A stretch of DNA of 55,056 nt. It comes from an uncultured Dorea sp. GTDB lineage: Bacteria > Bacillota > Clostridia > Lachnospirales > Lachnospiraceae. Of the stretch, positions 26,389 to 35,259 are shown one piece after another; within the stretch, counting starts at the first letter, position 1; the number at the start of each line of letters is the position of its first letter. The notes below the pieces were generated by a model. It was not told the origin of the DNA and ran no database searches. It saw only the letters and a program-made list of their open reading frames with translations. The DNA lies in contig CAJTVY010000011.1 of NCBI GenBank assembly GCA_910579925.1, positions 1-55,056 of the forward strand, written 5' to 3'. The position numbers were made by a program, and so were the translations under genes.

Positions 26389-27161
26389 TTACATCGGGAA
26401 AAGGCGGCGTTGGAAAGACGACGACAACAGCGAATCTGGGTGCAGGATTATCAAAGCATGATAAGAAGGTGGTTGTCATTGACACGGATCTCGGCCTTCG
26501 CAATCTGGATGTGGTGATGGGTCTTGAGAATCTGATTGTATACAATCTGGTAGATGTAATCGAGGGGACATGCCGTCTGAAGCAGGCCTTGATCCGGGAT
26601 AAAAGATATGAGAATCTCTACCTGCTGCCTTCCGCACAGACAAAGGACAAGACGGCGATTACACCCTGTCAGATGAAGAAACTGACGACAGAACTGAAAG
26701 AAGAGTTCGATTACATACTTCTGGACTGCCCGGCAGGGATTGAACAGGGATTCATGAATGCGATTGCAGGAGCGGACCGGGCAATTATCGTAACAACGCC
26801 AGAGGTATCGGCAATCCGGGATGCAGACCGTATCATCGGTCTTCTGGAAAGCCACCAGCTAAAAAAGAAGGAACTGATCATTAACCGGATCCGTGTGGAT
26901 ATGGTGAAAAAAGGAGATATGATGACAGTGGATGACGTGACGGAGATTCTGTCGATTCCACTGATTGGAGCCCTGCCTGACGATGAGCAGGTGGTAATCG
27001 GTACAAACCAGGGGGAACCTGTCATCGGTATGGATTCAAAAGCAGGCACAGCGTATATGAATATCTGTAAGCGGATTATGGGCATGGATGTTCCGTTTTT
27101 GGAACTTACAAGTAATACTGGTTTCTTTTCAAAGATATCCGGCTTCTTCAGGAAAGAATAG
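26370..27161 (+). CDS. minD: Septum-site ATPase MinD
   Basis: A 263-residue deviant-Walker ATPase with SGKGGVGKTTTTANLGAGL at the N-terminus, VVIDTDLGLRNLDVVMGLE, DYILLDCPAGIEQGF, and a C-terminal amphipathic membrane-targeting helix (FFSKISGFFRKE). It recruits MinC to the membrane. Length is standard. It is followed by minE 11 bp later. Confidence 0.97.
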   Translation: MGEVIVITSGKGGVGKTTTTANLGAGLSKHDKKVVVIDTDLGLRNLDVVMGLENLIVYNLVDVIEGTCRLKQALIRDKRYENLYLLPSAQTKDKTAITPCQMKKLTTELKEEFDYILLDCPAGIEQGFMNAIAGADRAIIVTTPEVSAIRDADRIIGLLESHQLKKKELIINRIRVDMVKKGDMMTVDDVTEILSIPLIGALPDDEQVVIGTNQGEPVIGMDSKAGTAYMNICKRIMGMDVPFLELTSNTGFFSKISGFFRKE

Positions 27162-27172
27162 GAGGAAGGGAT

Positions 27173-27385
27173 ATGTTGAGGAAATCGTCGGTTTCCATAG
27201 CCAGGGACAGAGTGAAGGCGTTAGTCATATCGGACAGGGTTCACTGTACGCCGGATGCCTATGACAACATCTGCCGGGAACTTTTTACCGCCCTATCCAA
27301 GTATATGGAGTTTACAGAAGAGGAGTTTCAGGTAAATATTAACCGGACGCAGGTCATTATTACATTTGCAGGAGAAGAAGCGTGA
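27173..27385 (+). CDS. minE: MinE topological specificity factor
   Basis: A 70-residue protein shorter than typical MinE (about 88). The topological domain region ALVISDRVHCTPDAYDNICRELFTAL and the C-terminal EEFQVNINRTQVIITF are recognisable; the N-terminal leader is reduced to MLRKSSVSIARDRVK. MinE stimulates MinD ATPase and restores division at mid-cell. Its stop overlaps the GTG of rodA. Confidence 0.85.
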   Translation: MLRKSSVSIARDRVKALVISDRVHCTPDAYDNICRELFTALSKYMEFTEEEFQVNINRTQVIITFAGEEA

Positions 27386-28506
27386 GATTACCTAGATTTA
27401 CAAAATCATACCATATAAAAGATTATAAATTCAGTCTTGTGATCCTTGTACTGGCGTTGTCTGTGATCGGGATACTGGCTGTAGGAAGCGCTAAGGCAGT
27501 CTACCAGCCAAGGCAGATCTTCGGCGTCGCTTTCGGGATCTGCGTGATGTTCGTCGTATCCCTTATTGATTATGTGTGGGTCTGCGATTTTTACTGGCTG
27601 ATCTATCTGTTTTCCGTAGCGATACTTGGAGCGGTCATTCCATTTGGAGAGAAGGTAAACGGAGCAAGAAGGTGGATTGACTTAGGGATTACAACATTCC
27701 AGCCCTCTGAACTTGCCAAGATACTATTGATCCTGTTTTTTGCCAAATTCATTACGGAACACCTTGAGGAAATCAATGATAAACTGACACTTCTCAAATA
27801 TGCGATTCTCTGTGGAATCCCGTTAGTGCTGATTATCGTGGAGCCGAATCTTTCCACAACCATCTGCACGGCTCTGGTTCTCTGTCTTCTGATCTTCGTC
27901 GGGGGACTGAGCTACCGTTTCATCGTAACGGTTTTGGTCATTCTGATTCCGACGGCGCTGATCTTTTTAAGTATTGTGGTGCAGCCGGATCAGAAGCTTC
28001 TGAGGGATTATCAGCAGCAGCGTATTCTGGCCTTTATCGAGCCTGAGAAATATGCCAACGACACAGCTTACCAGCAGAGGAACGCGGTAATGGCCATTGG
28101 TTCCGGGCAGCTTACGGGCAAGGGACTGAACAATAATACGACCACTTCCGTAAAAAACGGAAATTTCATTGCGGAGCCTCAGACAGACTTTATCTTTGCG
28201 ATTATTGGAGAAGAACTTGGTTTTGTAGGAAGTTGTATCGTTATTGCTTTATTGTTATTGATTGTGATACAATGTATTTTAATAGGGACGCGATCGCAGA
28301 ACCTGACGGGTAAGATCGTATGCTGCGGTATCGGCGGTCTGATCGGCATTCAGAGTTTTATCAACATCGGGGTTGCCACCCAGATCCTGCCGAATACGGG
28401 TGTTCCGCTTCCATTCGTAAGTTATGGGCTTACATCGCTGGTGAGTCTGTACATGGGAGTCGGGTTTGTCTTAAACGTTGGGTTACAGCCGAAAAAATAT
28501 CAATAA
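27382..28506 (+). CDS. rodA: SEDS-family peptidoglycan glycosyltransferase RodA
   Basis: A 374-residue polytopic protein with about ten membrane segments and the SEDS signatures GARRWIDLGITTFQPSELAK, AEPQTDFIFAIIGEELGFVG and VGVATQILPNTGVPLPFVSYG-type sequence. RodA is the polymerase of the elongasome, here downstream of mreBCD and PBP2, so I name it RodA rather than FtsW or SpoVE. GTG 27382 overlaps the minE stop (GTGA). Confidence 0.92.
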   Translation: MRLPRFTKSYHIKDYKFSLVILVLALSVIGILAVGSAKAVYQPRQIFGVAFGICVMFVVSLIDYVWVCDFYWLIYLFSVAILGAVIPFGEKVNGARRWIDLGITTFQPSELAKILLILFFAKFITEHLEEINDKLTLLKYAILCGIPLVLIIVEPNLSTTICTALVLCLLIFVGGLSYRFIVTVLVILIPTALIFLSIVVQPDQKLLRDYQQQRILAFIEPEKYANDTAYQQRNAVMAIGSGQLTGKGLNNNTTTSVKNGNFIAEPQTDFIFAIIGEELGFVGSCIVIALLLLIVIQCILIGTRSQNLTGKIVCCGIGGLIGIQSFINIGVATQILPNTGVPLPFVSYGLTSLVSLYMGVGFVLNVGLQPKKYQ

Positions 28507-28521
28507 GGAGTGAATAATAAG

Positions 28522-28917
28522 ATGAATATTGGACTGATCGCTCATGATTCAAAGAAGACTTTGATGCAGAATTTTTGTATTGCTTACAGGGGAATTTTAA
28601 GCAAGCACAACCTGTATGCAACCGGAACTACCGGGCGTCTGATTGAAGAAGTCACAAATCTGAATGTACACAAATATCTTGCCGGTCCGCTGGGAGGAAA
28701 GCAGCAACTTGGGGCGCAGATTGCGCAGAATGATATTGATGCGTTAATTTTCCTTAGGGAACCATCGAATCCAAAGCCTCACGAACCGGATGTGAATGAT
28801 GTGATTCAGCTATGTGACATGTATAATATTCCCATGGCAACCAACCTTGCCACTGCGGAACTGACGATTTTGGCGATTGACAGAGGAGATCTTGATTGGC
28901 GTGAGATGTACAGGTAA
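28522..28917 (+). CDS. mgsA: Methylglyoxal synthase
   Basis: A 131-residue enzyme converting dihydroxyacetone phosphate to methylglyoxal, the bypass that relieves phosphate stress. It shows IGLIAHDSKKTLMQNF, YATGTTGRLI (phosphate-binding), GPLGGKQQLGAQI and the catalytic Asp region NDIDALIFLREP. ATG 28522 is preceded by AAGGAG 11 bp upstream. It overlaps the next gene by 17 bp. Confidence 0.95.
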   Translation: MNIGLIAHDSKKTLMQNFCIAYRGILSKHNLYATGTTGRLIEEVTNLNVHKYLAGPLGGKQQLGAQIAQNDIDALIFLREPSNPKPHEPDVNDVIQLCDMYNIPMATNLATAELTILAIDRGDLDWREMYR

Positions 28918-29875
28918 GATTTGTCGTCTGCTCATGGCTGCTGCTATGTGTATGGTAATGGCGTCGGGATGTTCTGAACCCGAGAAAATAGCAGCGGCGT
29001 ATGAGGAGGAGAACTATAATAAAGATATTTACAGGGGAACATTATTTGCGGAGGATCTGTGTACGGCAACAGAGGATGTTTCTGCAGAAGGGGAGCCGGA
29101 TCCATCCACCTTTCATTCAGGGGCGCTTTTTGACGTGAACGGCCGGAATGTGAATTATGCCCGCCGGATCCATGAACAACTGTATCCGGCCAGCACTACG
29201 AAGATTATGACGGCACTGGTTGCTGTTAAAAACGGAAATCTGTCAGAGACCGTAACGGTAGCGCCAGAGGCTGATGTGTCGAATTTTGCATGGGATGAGA
29301 AGACCTGCGGCCTGAAGACCGGGGATCAGCTTACTCTGGGGGATCTTCTGCACGGGCTTTTACTGGAATCCGGCAACGACGCTGCAGTGGCGATTGCTAT
29401 GCATATAGCCGGGAGCGCTGAGACATTTTCCCAGATGATGAACGAGGAGGCCCAGAGGCTGATGGCGACCAATACTCATTTTGTGAATTCCAACGGTCTC
29501 CATGATACAGATCACTACACGACTGCATACGATCTGTATCTGATCTTTAACGAATGTATAAAACATCAGGAATTTGTTGATATTATTAGTACAAAGCAGT
29601 ATACGGTAAAGATTACCGGAACGGATGGAAATCTCCGACAGGCAGACTGGGCGCAGACGAACTTCTATGCAACAGGGAGCGCCGAACTTCCGACTGGCGC
29701 AACGGTAATCGGCGGCAAGACCGGTACGACAGATGAAGCGGGCAATTGTCTGATTCTGCTCAATAAAGCCCCTGATGACAGTCCCTATATCTCAGTAGTG
29801 ATGGGCGCCGAAAGTAAAGCGCTTCTTTACCAGGATATGACGGCCCTGATCAATGGGATATCTGCAAATGAATAA
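28901..29875 (+). CDS. Lipoprotein D-alanyl-D-alanine carboxypeptidase (S11)
   Basis: A 324-residue penicillin-binding carboxypeptidase that trims the terminal D-Ala of peptidoglycan stem peptides. GTG 28901 gives MRCTGKICRLLMAAAMCMVM ending in a lipobox MASGC, so it is a lipoprotein; other starts (TTG 28877, 28892) are worse. Active-site motifs are ASTTKIM (SxxK), SGN in LLESGNDAAVAI and KTG in GGKTGTTDEAG. It ends the morphogenesis operon; a terminator follows. Confidence 0.87.
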   Translation: MRCTGKICRLLMAAAMCMVMASGCSEPEKIAAAYEEENYNKDIYRGTLFAEDLCTATEDVSAEGEPDPSTFHSGALFDVNGRNVNYARRIHEQLYPASTTKIMTALVAVKNGNLSETVTVAPEADVSNFAWDEKTCGLKTGDQLTLGDLLHGLLLESGNDAAVAIAMHIAGSAETFSQMMNEEAQRLMATNTHFVNSNGLHDTDHYTTAYDLYLIFNECIKHQEFVDIISTKQYTVKITGTDGNLRQADWAQTNFYATGSAELPTGATVIGGKTGTTDEAGNCLILLNKAPDDSPYISVVMGAESKALLYQDMTALINGISANE

Positions 29876-29885
29876 GATATTCGCA

Positions 29886-29916
29886 AGGGGCATCCAATGG
29901 ATACCCCTCTCTTTTT
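29886..29916 (+). terminator. Terminator of the mre-min-rodA operon
   Basis: AGGGGCATCC (29886-29895) pairs with GGATACCCCT (29899-29908), one mismatch, and a T-run starts at 29912. Confidence 0.7.
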
Positions 29917-29935
29917 AAATGGCTTGTCACATTTC

Positions 29936-30139
29936 TTATTCGGCAGAAGAACGTATCCTTCCATACATACTGATAAGATACAGGCCGCATAAACCTACCA
30001 GCGTATAGATGATGCGGGAGAGCCATGATAAGTTACCAAAGAGAAAGGCAACCAGATCGAAGCGGAAGATTCCGACTAAGAGCCAGTTAATTGCGCCTAT
30101 AATTACGATTGTCAAAGTGGTATTGTCAGACCATTTCAT
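29936..30139 (-). CDS. DUF378 membrane protein
   Basis: A 67-residue protein with two hydrophobic segments (LTIVIIGAINWLLVGIF and LSRIIYTLVGLCGLYLISMYG). The AINWLLVG(I/L)F start is the DUF378 signature. Function is unknown. It has AGGAGG upstream of ATG in minus sense and lies divergent from the radical-SAM gene. Confidence 0.85.
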   Translation of the reverse strand: MKWSDNTTLTIVIIGAINWLLVGIFRFDLVAFLFGNLSWLSRIIYTLVGLCGLYLISMYGRIRSSAE

Positions 30140-30224
30140 ACTTAGTTCCTCCTTTTTATCTTGCTGAACTTAGTATGGCTTTGGAAAAAATGAATTATAC
30201 ATTGGAAAGAGAGGTTTTCGGCAA

Positions 30225-31193
30225 ATGGACCAGAAATTGCCGTATTATCCTTATTCGAAATATCTGAAGGAAAAGTATGGGGAGAAAGTATATAAACTGC
30301 CTGTGAATCTCCCGGCAGGATGCCCGAACCGGCTAAACGGTAATGGATGCGCCTTTTGCGCACAGGCCGGCACAGGATTTGAGGCTATGGACTGCCAGGT
30401 TCCTGTAAAGGAACAGCTTTTGAAGACCCGTCAGAAGATTGAGGCGAAATATCATGCTCACAAGTTTATTGCATATTTCCAGAATTATACGAATACATTT
30501 CTGCCGCTTCATGATTTCCGTACTTATACAGAGGAAGCGGCGGCGGTATCGGATATTGTAGAACTTGCTGTTTCTACCCGTCCGGACTGCGTTTCGAAAG
30601 AATATCTGGATGTTCTGGATGAAATCCGGCAGCGGTCGGGGACTTTCATTACTCTGGAACTGGGGCTTCAGACCAGCAACTATCATACGCTTACAAGGCT
30701 GAACCGGGGGCATACGCTTGCAGAATTTGTGGATGCCGTACTTGCAGTCCGTTCTTATGGTTTCGAGATCTGTGTACACGTAATTCTGAATCTTCCGGGC
30801 GACGGCCTTGAAGACACCATTGAGACAGCGAAACTCTTATCAGCTCTGAGGATCCGGACGGTAAAGGCCCATTCTTTGTACCTTGCGAAAGGAACTGTTC
30901 TTGGAGAGGCCTTTGAGAGAGGGGAGTTTTCCATATGTACCAGAGAGGAATATCTGGAAAGACTTGCGGCATTTTTAGATTATCTGGATCCAGAGATTGC
31001 CGTAGAAAGACTTTTCAGCCGTGTTCCTAAAGAGGAAGCCCTTTTCTGCAACTGGGGGACAAGCTGGTGGAAATTACGGGATGAACTTCTTAAGTATATG
31101 GAAGAGAACGGGAATTTCCAGGGGAGGAAGTTCCATTATCTTAACGGGGCTGCTCTTAAGGATGTCAGAATATCAGATAAACAGGAGGGGTGA
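30225..31193 (+). CDS. TIGR01212-family radical SAM protein (YtqA-like)
   Basis: A 322-residue radical-SAM enzyme. The cluster-binding Cys pattern is C-PNRLNGNG-C-AFC (near residues 32-43), followed by FQNYTNTFLP and LELGLQTSNYHTLTRLNRGH. Family members are widespread in Firmicutes and archaea with no settled substrate, though a link to tRNA modification has been suggested. It starts the HlyD/sepF operon and ends 4 bp before the HlyD gene's start. Confidence 0.88.
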   Translation: MDQKLPYYPYSKYLKEKYGEKVYKLPVNLPAGCPNRLNGNGCAFCAQAGTGFEAMDCQVPVKEQLLKTRQKIEAKYHAHKFIAYFQNYTNTFLPLHDFRTYTEEAAAVSDIVELAVSTRPDCVSKEYLDVLDEIRQRSGTFITLELGLQTSNYHTLTRLNRGHTLAEFVDAVLAVRSYGFEICVHVILNLPGDGLEDTIETAKLLSALRIRTVKAHSLYLAKGTVLGEAFERGEFSICTREEYLERLAAFLDYLDPEIAVERLFSRVPKEEALFCNWGTSWWKLRDELLKYMEENGNFQGRKFHYLNGAALKDVRISDKQEG

Positions 31194-31197
31194 CAGA

Positions 31198-32574
31198 TTG
31201 GCAGGGAATAAATTAACGCATATACAGGCTTATCGTGATAAAAAGCATATGAATATCGGTCTTGCTATCTTCGGGATCATCTTTATCTATCTGGTGGTCA
31301 CGGTCCTTCTATATCTGACTGGAACCCATGTATCAGCCTATGAGGTTCGTGAAGGGGCGATTCTGCGGGATAATGCCTATACCGGCTTTGTTCTTCGCAA
31401 TGAGATGGTTGTACAGGCACAGGAGGATGGATATGTCAACTATTTTGCTATGGAAGGCGGAAAGGTAGGGGTGCAGACCAGAGTATACGCCTCTTCCGAC
31501 CATGAACTTGACTTTGCAAATACGATTTCGGATGAGGCAGAAAAACTATCATCCGAAGAGCAGGCAGCCATGCTTGTGAGAATCCAGTCATTTTCCGAGA
31601 ATTTCCAGGATGAGAAGTTCAGCGACGTCTATAGCCTTAAGGATACCGTAACAACCGTACTGGAAAGCAGATCTAATCAGAACCGCCAGGCACAGCTTGA
31701 GGCGATGGCAGGACAGGAGAACAGCGGTATCCAGGTTCACCAGGCGGTTTCAGACGGAATTATCGTATATTCCACAGACGGCTATGAGACGACAGCCCTC
31801 ACGGATATTACGGAGGATATGTTTTCAAAGGATAACTACGAGAAGAAAAGCTTTAAGAATAATTCAAAGGTAAAGTCCGGCGACCCTGTGTACAAGCTGA
31901 TCAAAGATAATAACTGGACGGTCGTCATCCTCCTGTCAGAGGAGGCTGCCAAAGAGATGCAGGAGACGGAGATCATTCGCACACGTTTCTCAAAAGACCA
32001 GGAAACGGCCCGGGCCGGATTTTCTATTTATGATACCGGAACACTTCATCTGGGCGTCCTTACCTTTGACAATTCTATGATTCGTTATGCCAGCGAGAGG
32101 TATCTGGACCTGGAACTGATTCTGGAGGATGAATCGGGGCTTAAGATCCCCAAGTCTGCAGTTACGGATAAGAAGTTTTATATGATTTCCGAGGAATATC
32201 TGACCCAGGGCGGAAGTAGTAAGGAGACGGGAGTCCTGATAAAAACAAAGGATGGCGCCCCGAAGTTTCAAAGCGTCAATATCTATGACCGCAACGAGGA
32301 TACGGGTATGGCATATCTGGGGACGGATGCATTTGACGAAAATACGGTTCTGGTAAAGCCGGGCTCAGAAGATACCTGTGTACTGAACAAGACAGAGAGT
32401 ATCAAGGGAGTATATAATATCAATAAGGGTTACGCAGTGTTTAAACAGGTTAATATTCTGTGCGAGAGTGATGAATATTATATTGTGGAATCGGGGAGTG
32501 ATTACGGACTCTCGAATTATGATCATATTGCGTTGAACGGAAGTGACGTCAACGAGAATGACGTGGTATTCTAG
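31198..32574 (+). CDS. HlyD-like membrane adaptor without partner transporter
   Basis: A 458-residue protein with one N-terminal membrane helix (about residues 18-42, IGLAIFGIIFIYLVVTVLLYL), an open barrel-sandwich core (GAILRDNAYTGFVLRNEMVV ... DGIIVYSTDGYE) and a periplasmic-adaptor-like C-terminal beta domain. It fits the HlyD/RND-adaptor group but no ABC or MFS partner is next to it. The start is TTG 31198, six bases after AGGAGGGG; an in-frame ATG far upstream would run inside the radical-SAM gene. It lies just before the PLPHP-sepF pair, so a role at the division site is possible. Confidence 0.82.
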   Translation: MAGNKLTHIQAYRDKKHMNIGLAIFGIIFIYLVVTVLLYLTGTHVSAYEVREGAILRDNAYTGFVLRNEMVVQAQEDGYVNYFAMEGGKVGVQTRVYASSDHELDFANTISDEAEKLSSEEQAAMLVRIQSFSENFQDEKFSDVYSLKDTVTTVLESRSNQNRQAQLEAMAGQENSGIQVHQAVSDGIIVYSTDGYETTALTDITEDMFSKDNYEKKSFKNNSKVKSGDPVYKLIKDNNWTVVILLSEEAAKEMQETEIIRTRFSKDQETARAGFSIYDTGTLHLGVLTFDNSMIRYASERYLDLELILEDESGLKIPKSAVTDKKFYMISEEYLTQGGSSKETGVLIKTKDGAPKFQSVNIYDRNEDTGMAYLGTDAFDENTVLVKPGSEDTCVLNKTESIKGVYNINKGYAVFKQVNILCESDEYYIVESGSDYGLSNYDHIALNGSDVNENDVVF

Positions 32575-32590
32575 GAAGGGAAGGATGAGT

Positions 32591-33292
32591 ATGCTGGAAG
32601 AAAACCTGAAGTTTGTGGAAAATGAGATTCAGGAAGCGTGCCGGCGCGCCGGACGCAGAAGAGATGAGGTTACGCTGATTGCAGTCAGTAAGACGAAGCC
32701 GGTCAGTGTTCTGAAAGAGGCCTACGACCTGGGTGTTCGTGTATTCGGGGAGAATAAGGTGCAGGAACTGATGGATAAGTATGAGGAACTGCCCAAAGAT
32801 ATCCACTGGCATATGATCGGGCATCTGCAGCGAAATAAGGTGAAATACATTATCGACAAGGTAGATCTGATCCATTCTGTCGACTCAGTCAGGCTTGCAG
32901 AGACAATAGAGAAGGAGGCCGCAAGGAAAAATCTCACCGTAAATATTCTGATTGAGGTGAACGTGGCCGGGGAGGAGAGTAAATTCGGCGTATCGCCAGA
33001 AGAACTTCCCGAATTTGTGGAACAGATCGCCGGATTGACACATATCAGAGTCCAAGGATTGATGACAATCGCTCCATTTGTCGAGGATTCGGAGGCAAAT
33101 AGACGGATTTTTGAGGACTTAAGGAAATTATCTGTTGACATTGCAGAGAAAAACGTTGATAATATTACTATGCGAATTCTGTCTATGGGTATGACAAATG
33201 ATTATTCCGTTGCCATAGAGGAGGGCGCAACCATGGTCCGGGTGGGAACCGGAATCTTTGGCGCACGTAATTATGCTATTAACGGAAGATAG
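32591..33292 (+). CDS. PLP-homeostasis protein YggS/YlmE
   Basis: A 233-residue PLP-binding protein of the COG0325 family. IAVSKTKPVS holds the PLP lysine, and HWHMIGHLQRNKVK, GMTNDYSVAIEEGATMVRVGTGIFG are the family signatures. It controls intracellular PLP and amino-acid pools. ATG 32591 is chosen with GGAAGG 6 bp before it; ATG 32585 is an alternative. Its place before sepF mirrors ylmE-ylmF in Bacillus. Confidence 0.92.
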   Translation: MLEENLKFVENEIQEACRRAGRRRDEVTLIAVSKTKPVSVLKEAYDLGVRVFGENKVQELMDKYEELPKDIHWHMIGHLQRNKVKYIIDKVDLIHSVDSVRLAETIEKEAARKNLTVNILIEVNVAGEESKFGVSPEELPEFVEQIAGLTHIRVQGLMTIAPFVEDSEANRRIFEDLRKLSVDIAEKNVDNITMRILSMGMTNDYSVAIEEGATMVRVGTGIFGARNYAINGR

Positions 33293-33306
33293 GAGCATTT
33301 TATTAT

Positions 33307-33876
33307 ATGGGAGTATTAGATAAATTTTTGGATCTTATGAGACTTAGTGATGACGACGACTATGAGGACGACGAGTTCTTTGACGACGATTATGAGGACG
33401 ACTACGAGGAGAAGCCAAAGAAGGGGGGCTTCTTCAGACGGGGACGGGACGATTCTTATGACGCGGAAGAGGACGATTACGATTATGAGCCGCCGGCTCG
33501 TTCATCCAGACCGGCTCGTTCAGGCAGTAACAATAATAAAGTGACTCCAATGCGTCAGCCGGCTGCACGGAGGAATAATAATGTCAGTATGGAGGTCTGT
33601 GTAATCAAGCCTAATTCTGTCGAGGATGCCAGGGAGATTACTGAGACTCTGTTAAGCGGTCGAACGGTGATTCTTAATCTGGAGGGACTGGATCTTGAGA
33701 TCGCCCAGCGTATCATTGATTTTACGTCGGGCGCTGCTTTTGCAATCAGCGGCAATCTGCAGAAGATATCGAACTACATATTCCTGGTAACGCCTACGAA
33801 CGTCGATATATCAGGGGATCTCCAGGATCTTCTGAACACTTCTTTTGACGCTTCTTCTATGCGGTCCAGGTTCTAG
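33307..33876 (+). CDS. sepF: Cell division protein SepF
   Basis: A 189-residue FtsZ-binding protein. The N-terminal MGVLDKFLDLMRL is the membrane-binding amphipathic helix. A long acidic linker (residues about 14-65, many DDDYED repeats) precedes the beta-sheet core (about 95-185) with RTVILNLEGLDLEIAQRIIDFTSGAAF. SepF bundles FtsZ filaments and anchors them to the membrane. Starts 15 bp after the PLPHP gene. Confidence 0.95.
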   Translation: MGVLDKFLDLMRLSDDDDYEDDEFFDDDYEDDYEEKPKKGGFFRRGRDDSYDAEEDDYDYEPPARSSRPARSGSNNNKVTPMRQPAARRNNNVSMEVCVIKPNSVEDAREITETLLSGRTVILNLEGLDLEIAQRIIDFTSGAAFAISGNLQKISNYIFLVTPTNVDISGDLQDLLNTSFDASSMRSRF

Positions 33877-33888
33877 GGATACGGGTGA

Positions 33889-34662
33889 ATGATGAACAGA
33901 GAAGAGACATTACTGCAAAAGAGACTGATTGAGTTGTCACAGACTGCATATTTTCGAGATATTGTAATGTTTAGTGATTTCCTTAATCTCAATGAATTGA
34001 ATATTCTGCATACCACTCCTAAACACTTATTCCATTCTCGCTATGTGGTTTATGGAGGGTATGGTTTATCAGAGCGTCAGATGGTTGCTTTTCTACCTGA
34101 TGCTCTTTATGCGTTTTCAGATGATCCAGACATACATTACCCCATCCGGATTCTGGCAATTTCGCCTCAGAACAGGCGGTTCTGTGAGGAACTGACTCAC
34201 AGGGATTATCTGGGGGCCGTCATGAATCTTGGTATTGAACGGTGTAAACTGGGGGATATTATGGTGGGCGGCAGCAAAGCGCTTCTATTTGTCAGAGAAG
34301 AACTGGCGGATTACATCATTGAGAATCTGACCAGGATCCGGCATACTTCAGTGACTGTCAGCGTAAGTAATGATTTACCCAGGGATTATGAGCCAAAGTA
34401 TGAGGAGATCAAAGGTACGGTTGCGTCCGTACGGTTAGATACCGTGCTTTCCCTTGCGTTTCCTTTATCAAGGAGCCGGATTACGGCTTATATTGAAGGA
34501 GCGAAGGTATTCGTCAACGGGAAGCTTGTGACCAGTAACGGATACCGGCTAAAGGAAGGGGATATTATTTCAGTACGGAAGATGGGACGGATCGTTTACG
34601 ACAAAGTCCTGTCAGAGACTAAAAAAGGACGGTATCTTACCGTAGTAAGAAAATATATTTAA
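33889..34662 (+). CDS. YlmH-family RNA-binding protein (S4 domain)
   Basis: A 257-residue protein with a C-terminal S4 RNA-binding domain (about residues 182-240, VRLDTVLSLAFPLSRSRITAYI ... VFVNGKLV) and an N-terminal alpha/beta domain. YlmH lies beside sepF in many Firmicutes and in Bacillus acts in ribosome rescue (RqcP-related). It starts at ATG 33889 with GGGTG upstream. Confidence 0.9.
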   Translation: MMNREETLLQKRLIELSQTAYFRDIVMFSDFLNLNELNILHTTPKHLFHSRYVVYGGYGLSERQMVAFLPDALYAFSDDPDIHYPIRILAISPQNRRFCEELTHRDYLGAVMNLGIERCKLGDIMVGGSKALLFVREELADYIIENLTRIRHTSVTVSVSNDLPRDYEPKYEEIKGTVASVRLDTVLSLAFPLSRSRITAYIEGAKVFVNGKLVTSNGYRLKEGDIISVRKMGRIVYDKVLSETKKGRYLTVVRKYI

Positions 34663-34707
34663 TTTACGAAGGGTAAGGGTGTACCCGCACCCGGAATAGG
34701 AGTCAAT

Positions 34708-35259
34708 ATGGCCGAGAGTGATACAAATGTGAAGAAAGAGGATCGGAAGATTTACTATCTTGCGGCAATTACTGCGGTTTCTGTATTAGTCTTTCTGGAT
34801 CAGTTTACAAAGCATCTGGTTCTGGAAAAGCTGAAAGGCAATCCGCCGTTCATTATCTGGGACGGGGTGTTCCAGCTTGAATATCTGGAGAATAAGGGAG
34901 CGGCATTCGGAATGTTTCAGGATCAGAGAATCTTCTTCTTTGTGAGTGTGTTTCTGATCAGCGTTGCATTTCTATGGTTTTTTCTAAAAGTACCTCTGGA
35001 GAGAAGATTTGCTCCTCTTTGTGTCTGTGCGGTTTTTATTATGGCTGGGGCCTGGGGCAACTGCGTGGATCGGATTGTTCTTAAGTATGTGGTGGATTTT
35101 TTGTATTTTAAACTGATTGATTTCCCAATCTTTAATGTTGCGGATATCTATGTGACGGTATTTACGTTTTTACTGGCAATACTGGTCTGTTTCTATTATA
35201 AGGAGGAAGATTTTGAAAGAATTGTTCATCGTAGAGAGCCAGGAGGGGGAACGGATTGA
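34708..35259 (+). CDS. lspA: Lipoprotein signal peptidase
   Basis: A 183-residue membrane aspartyl protease that removes the signal peptide of prolipoproteins. Four membrane segments are visible; the catalytic aspartates lie in GAWGNCVDRIV and FNVADIYVTV, and NKGAAFGMF precedes them. A substrate, the DD-carboxypeptidase lipoprotein, is encoded at 28901. It overlaps rluD by 47 bp. Confidence 0.95.
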   Translation: MAESDTNVKKEDRKIYYLAAITAVSVLVFLDQFTKHLVLEKLKGNPPFIIWDGVFQLEYLENKGAAFGMFQDQRIFFFVSVFLISVAFLWFFLKVPLERRFAPLCVCAVFIMAGAWGNCVDRIVLKYVVDFLYFKLIDFPIFNVADIYVTVFTFLLAILVCFYYKEEDFERIVHRREPGGGTD

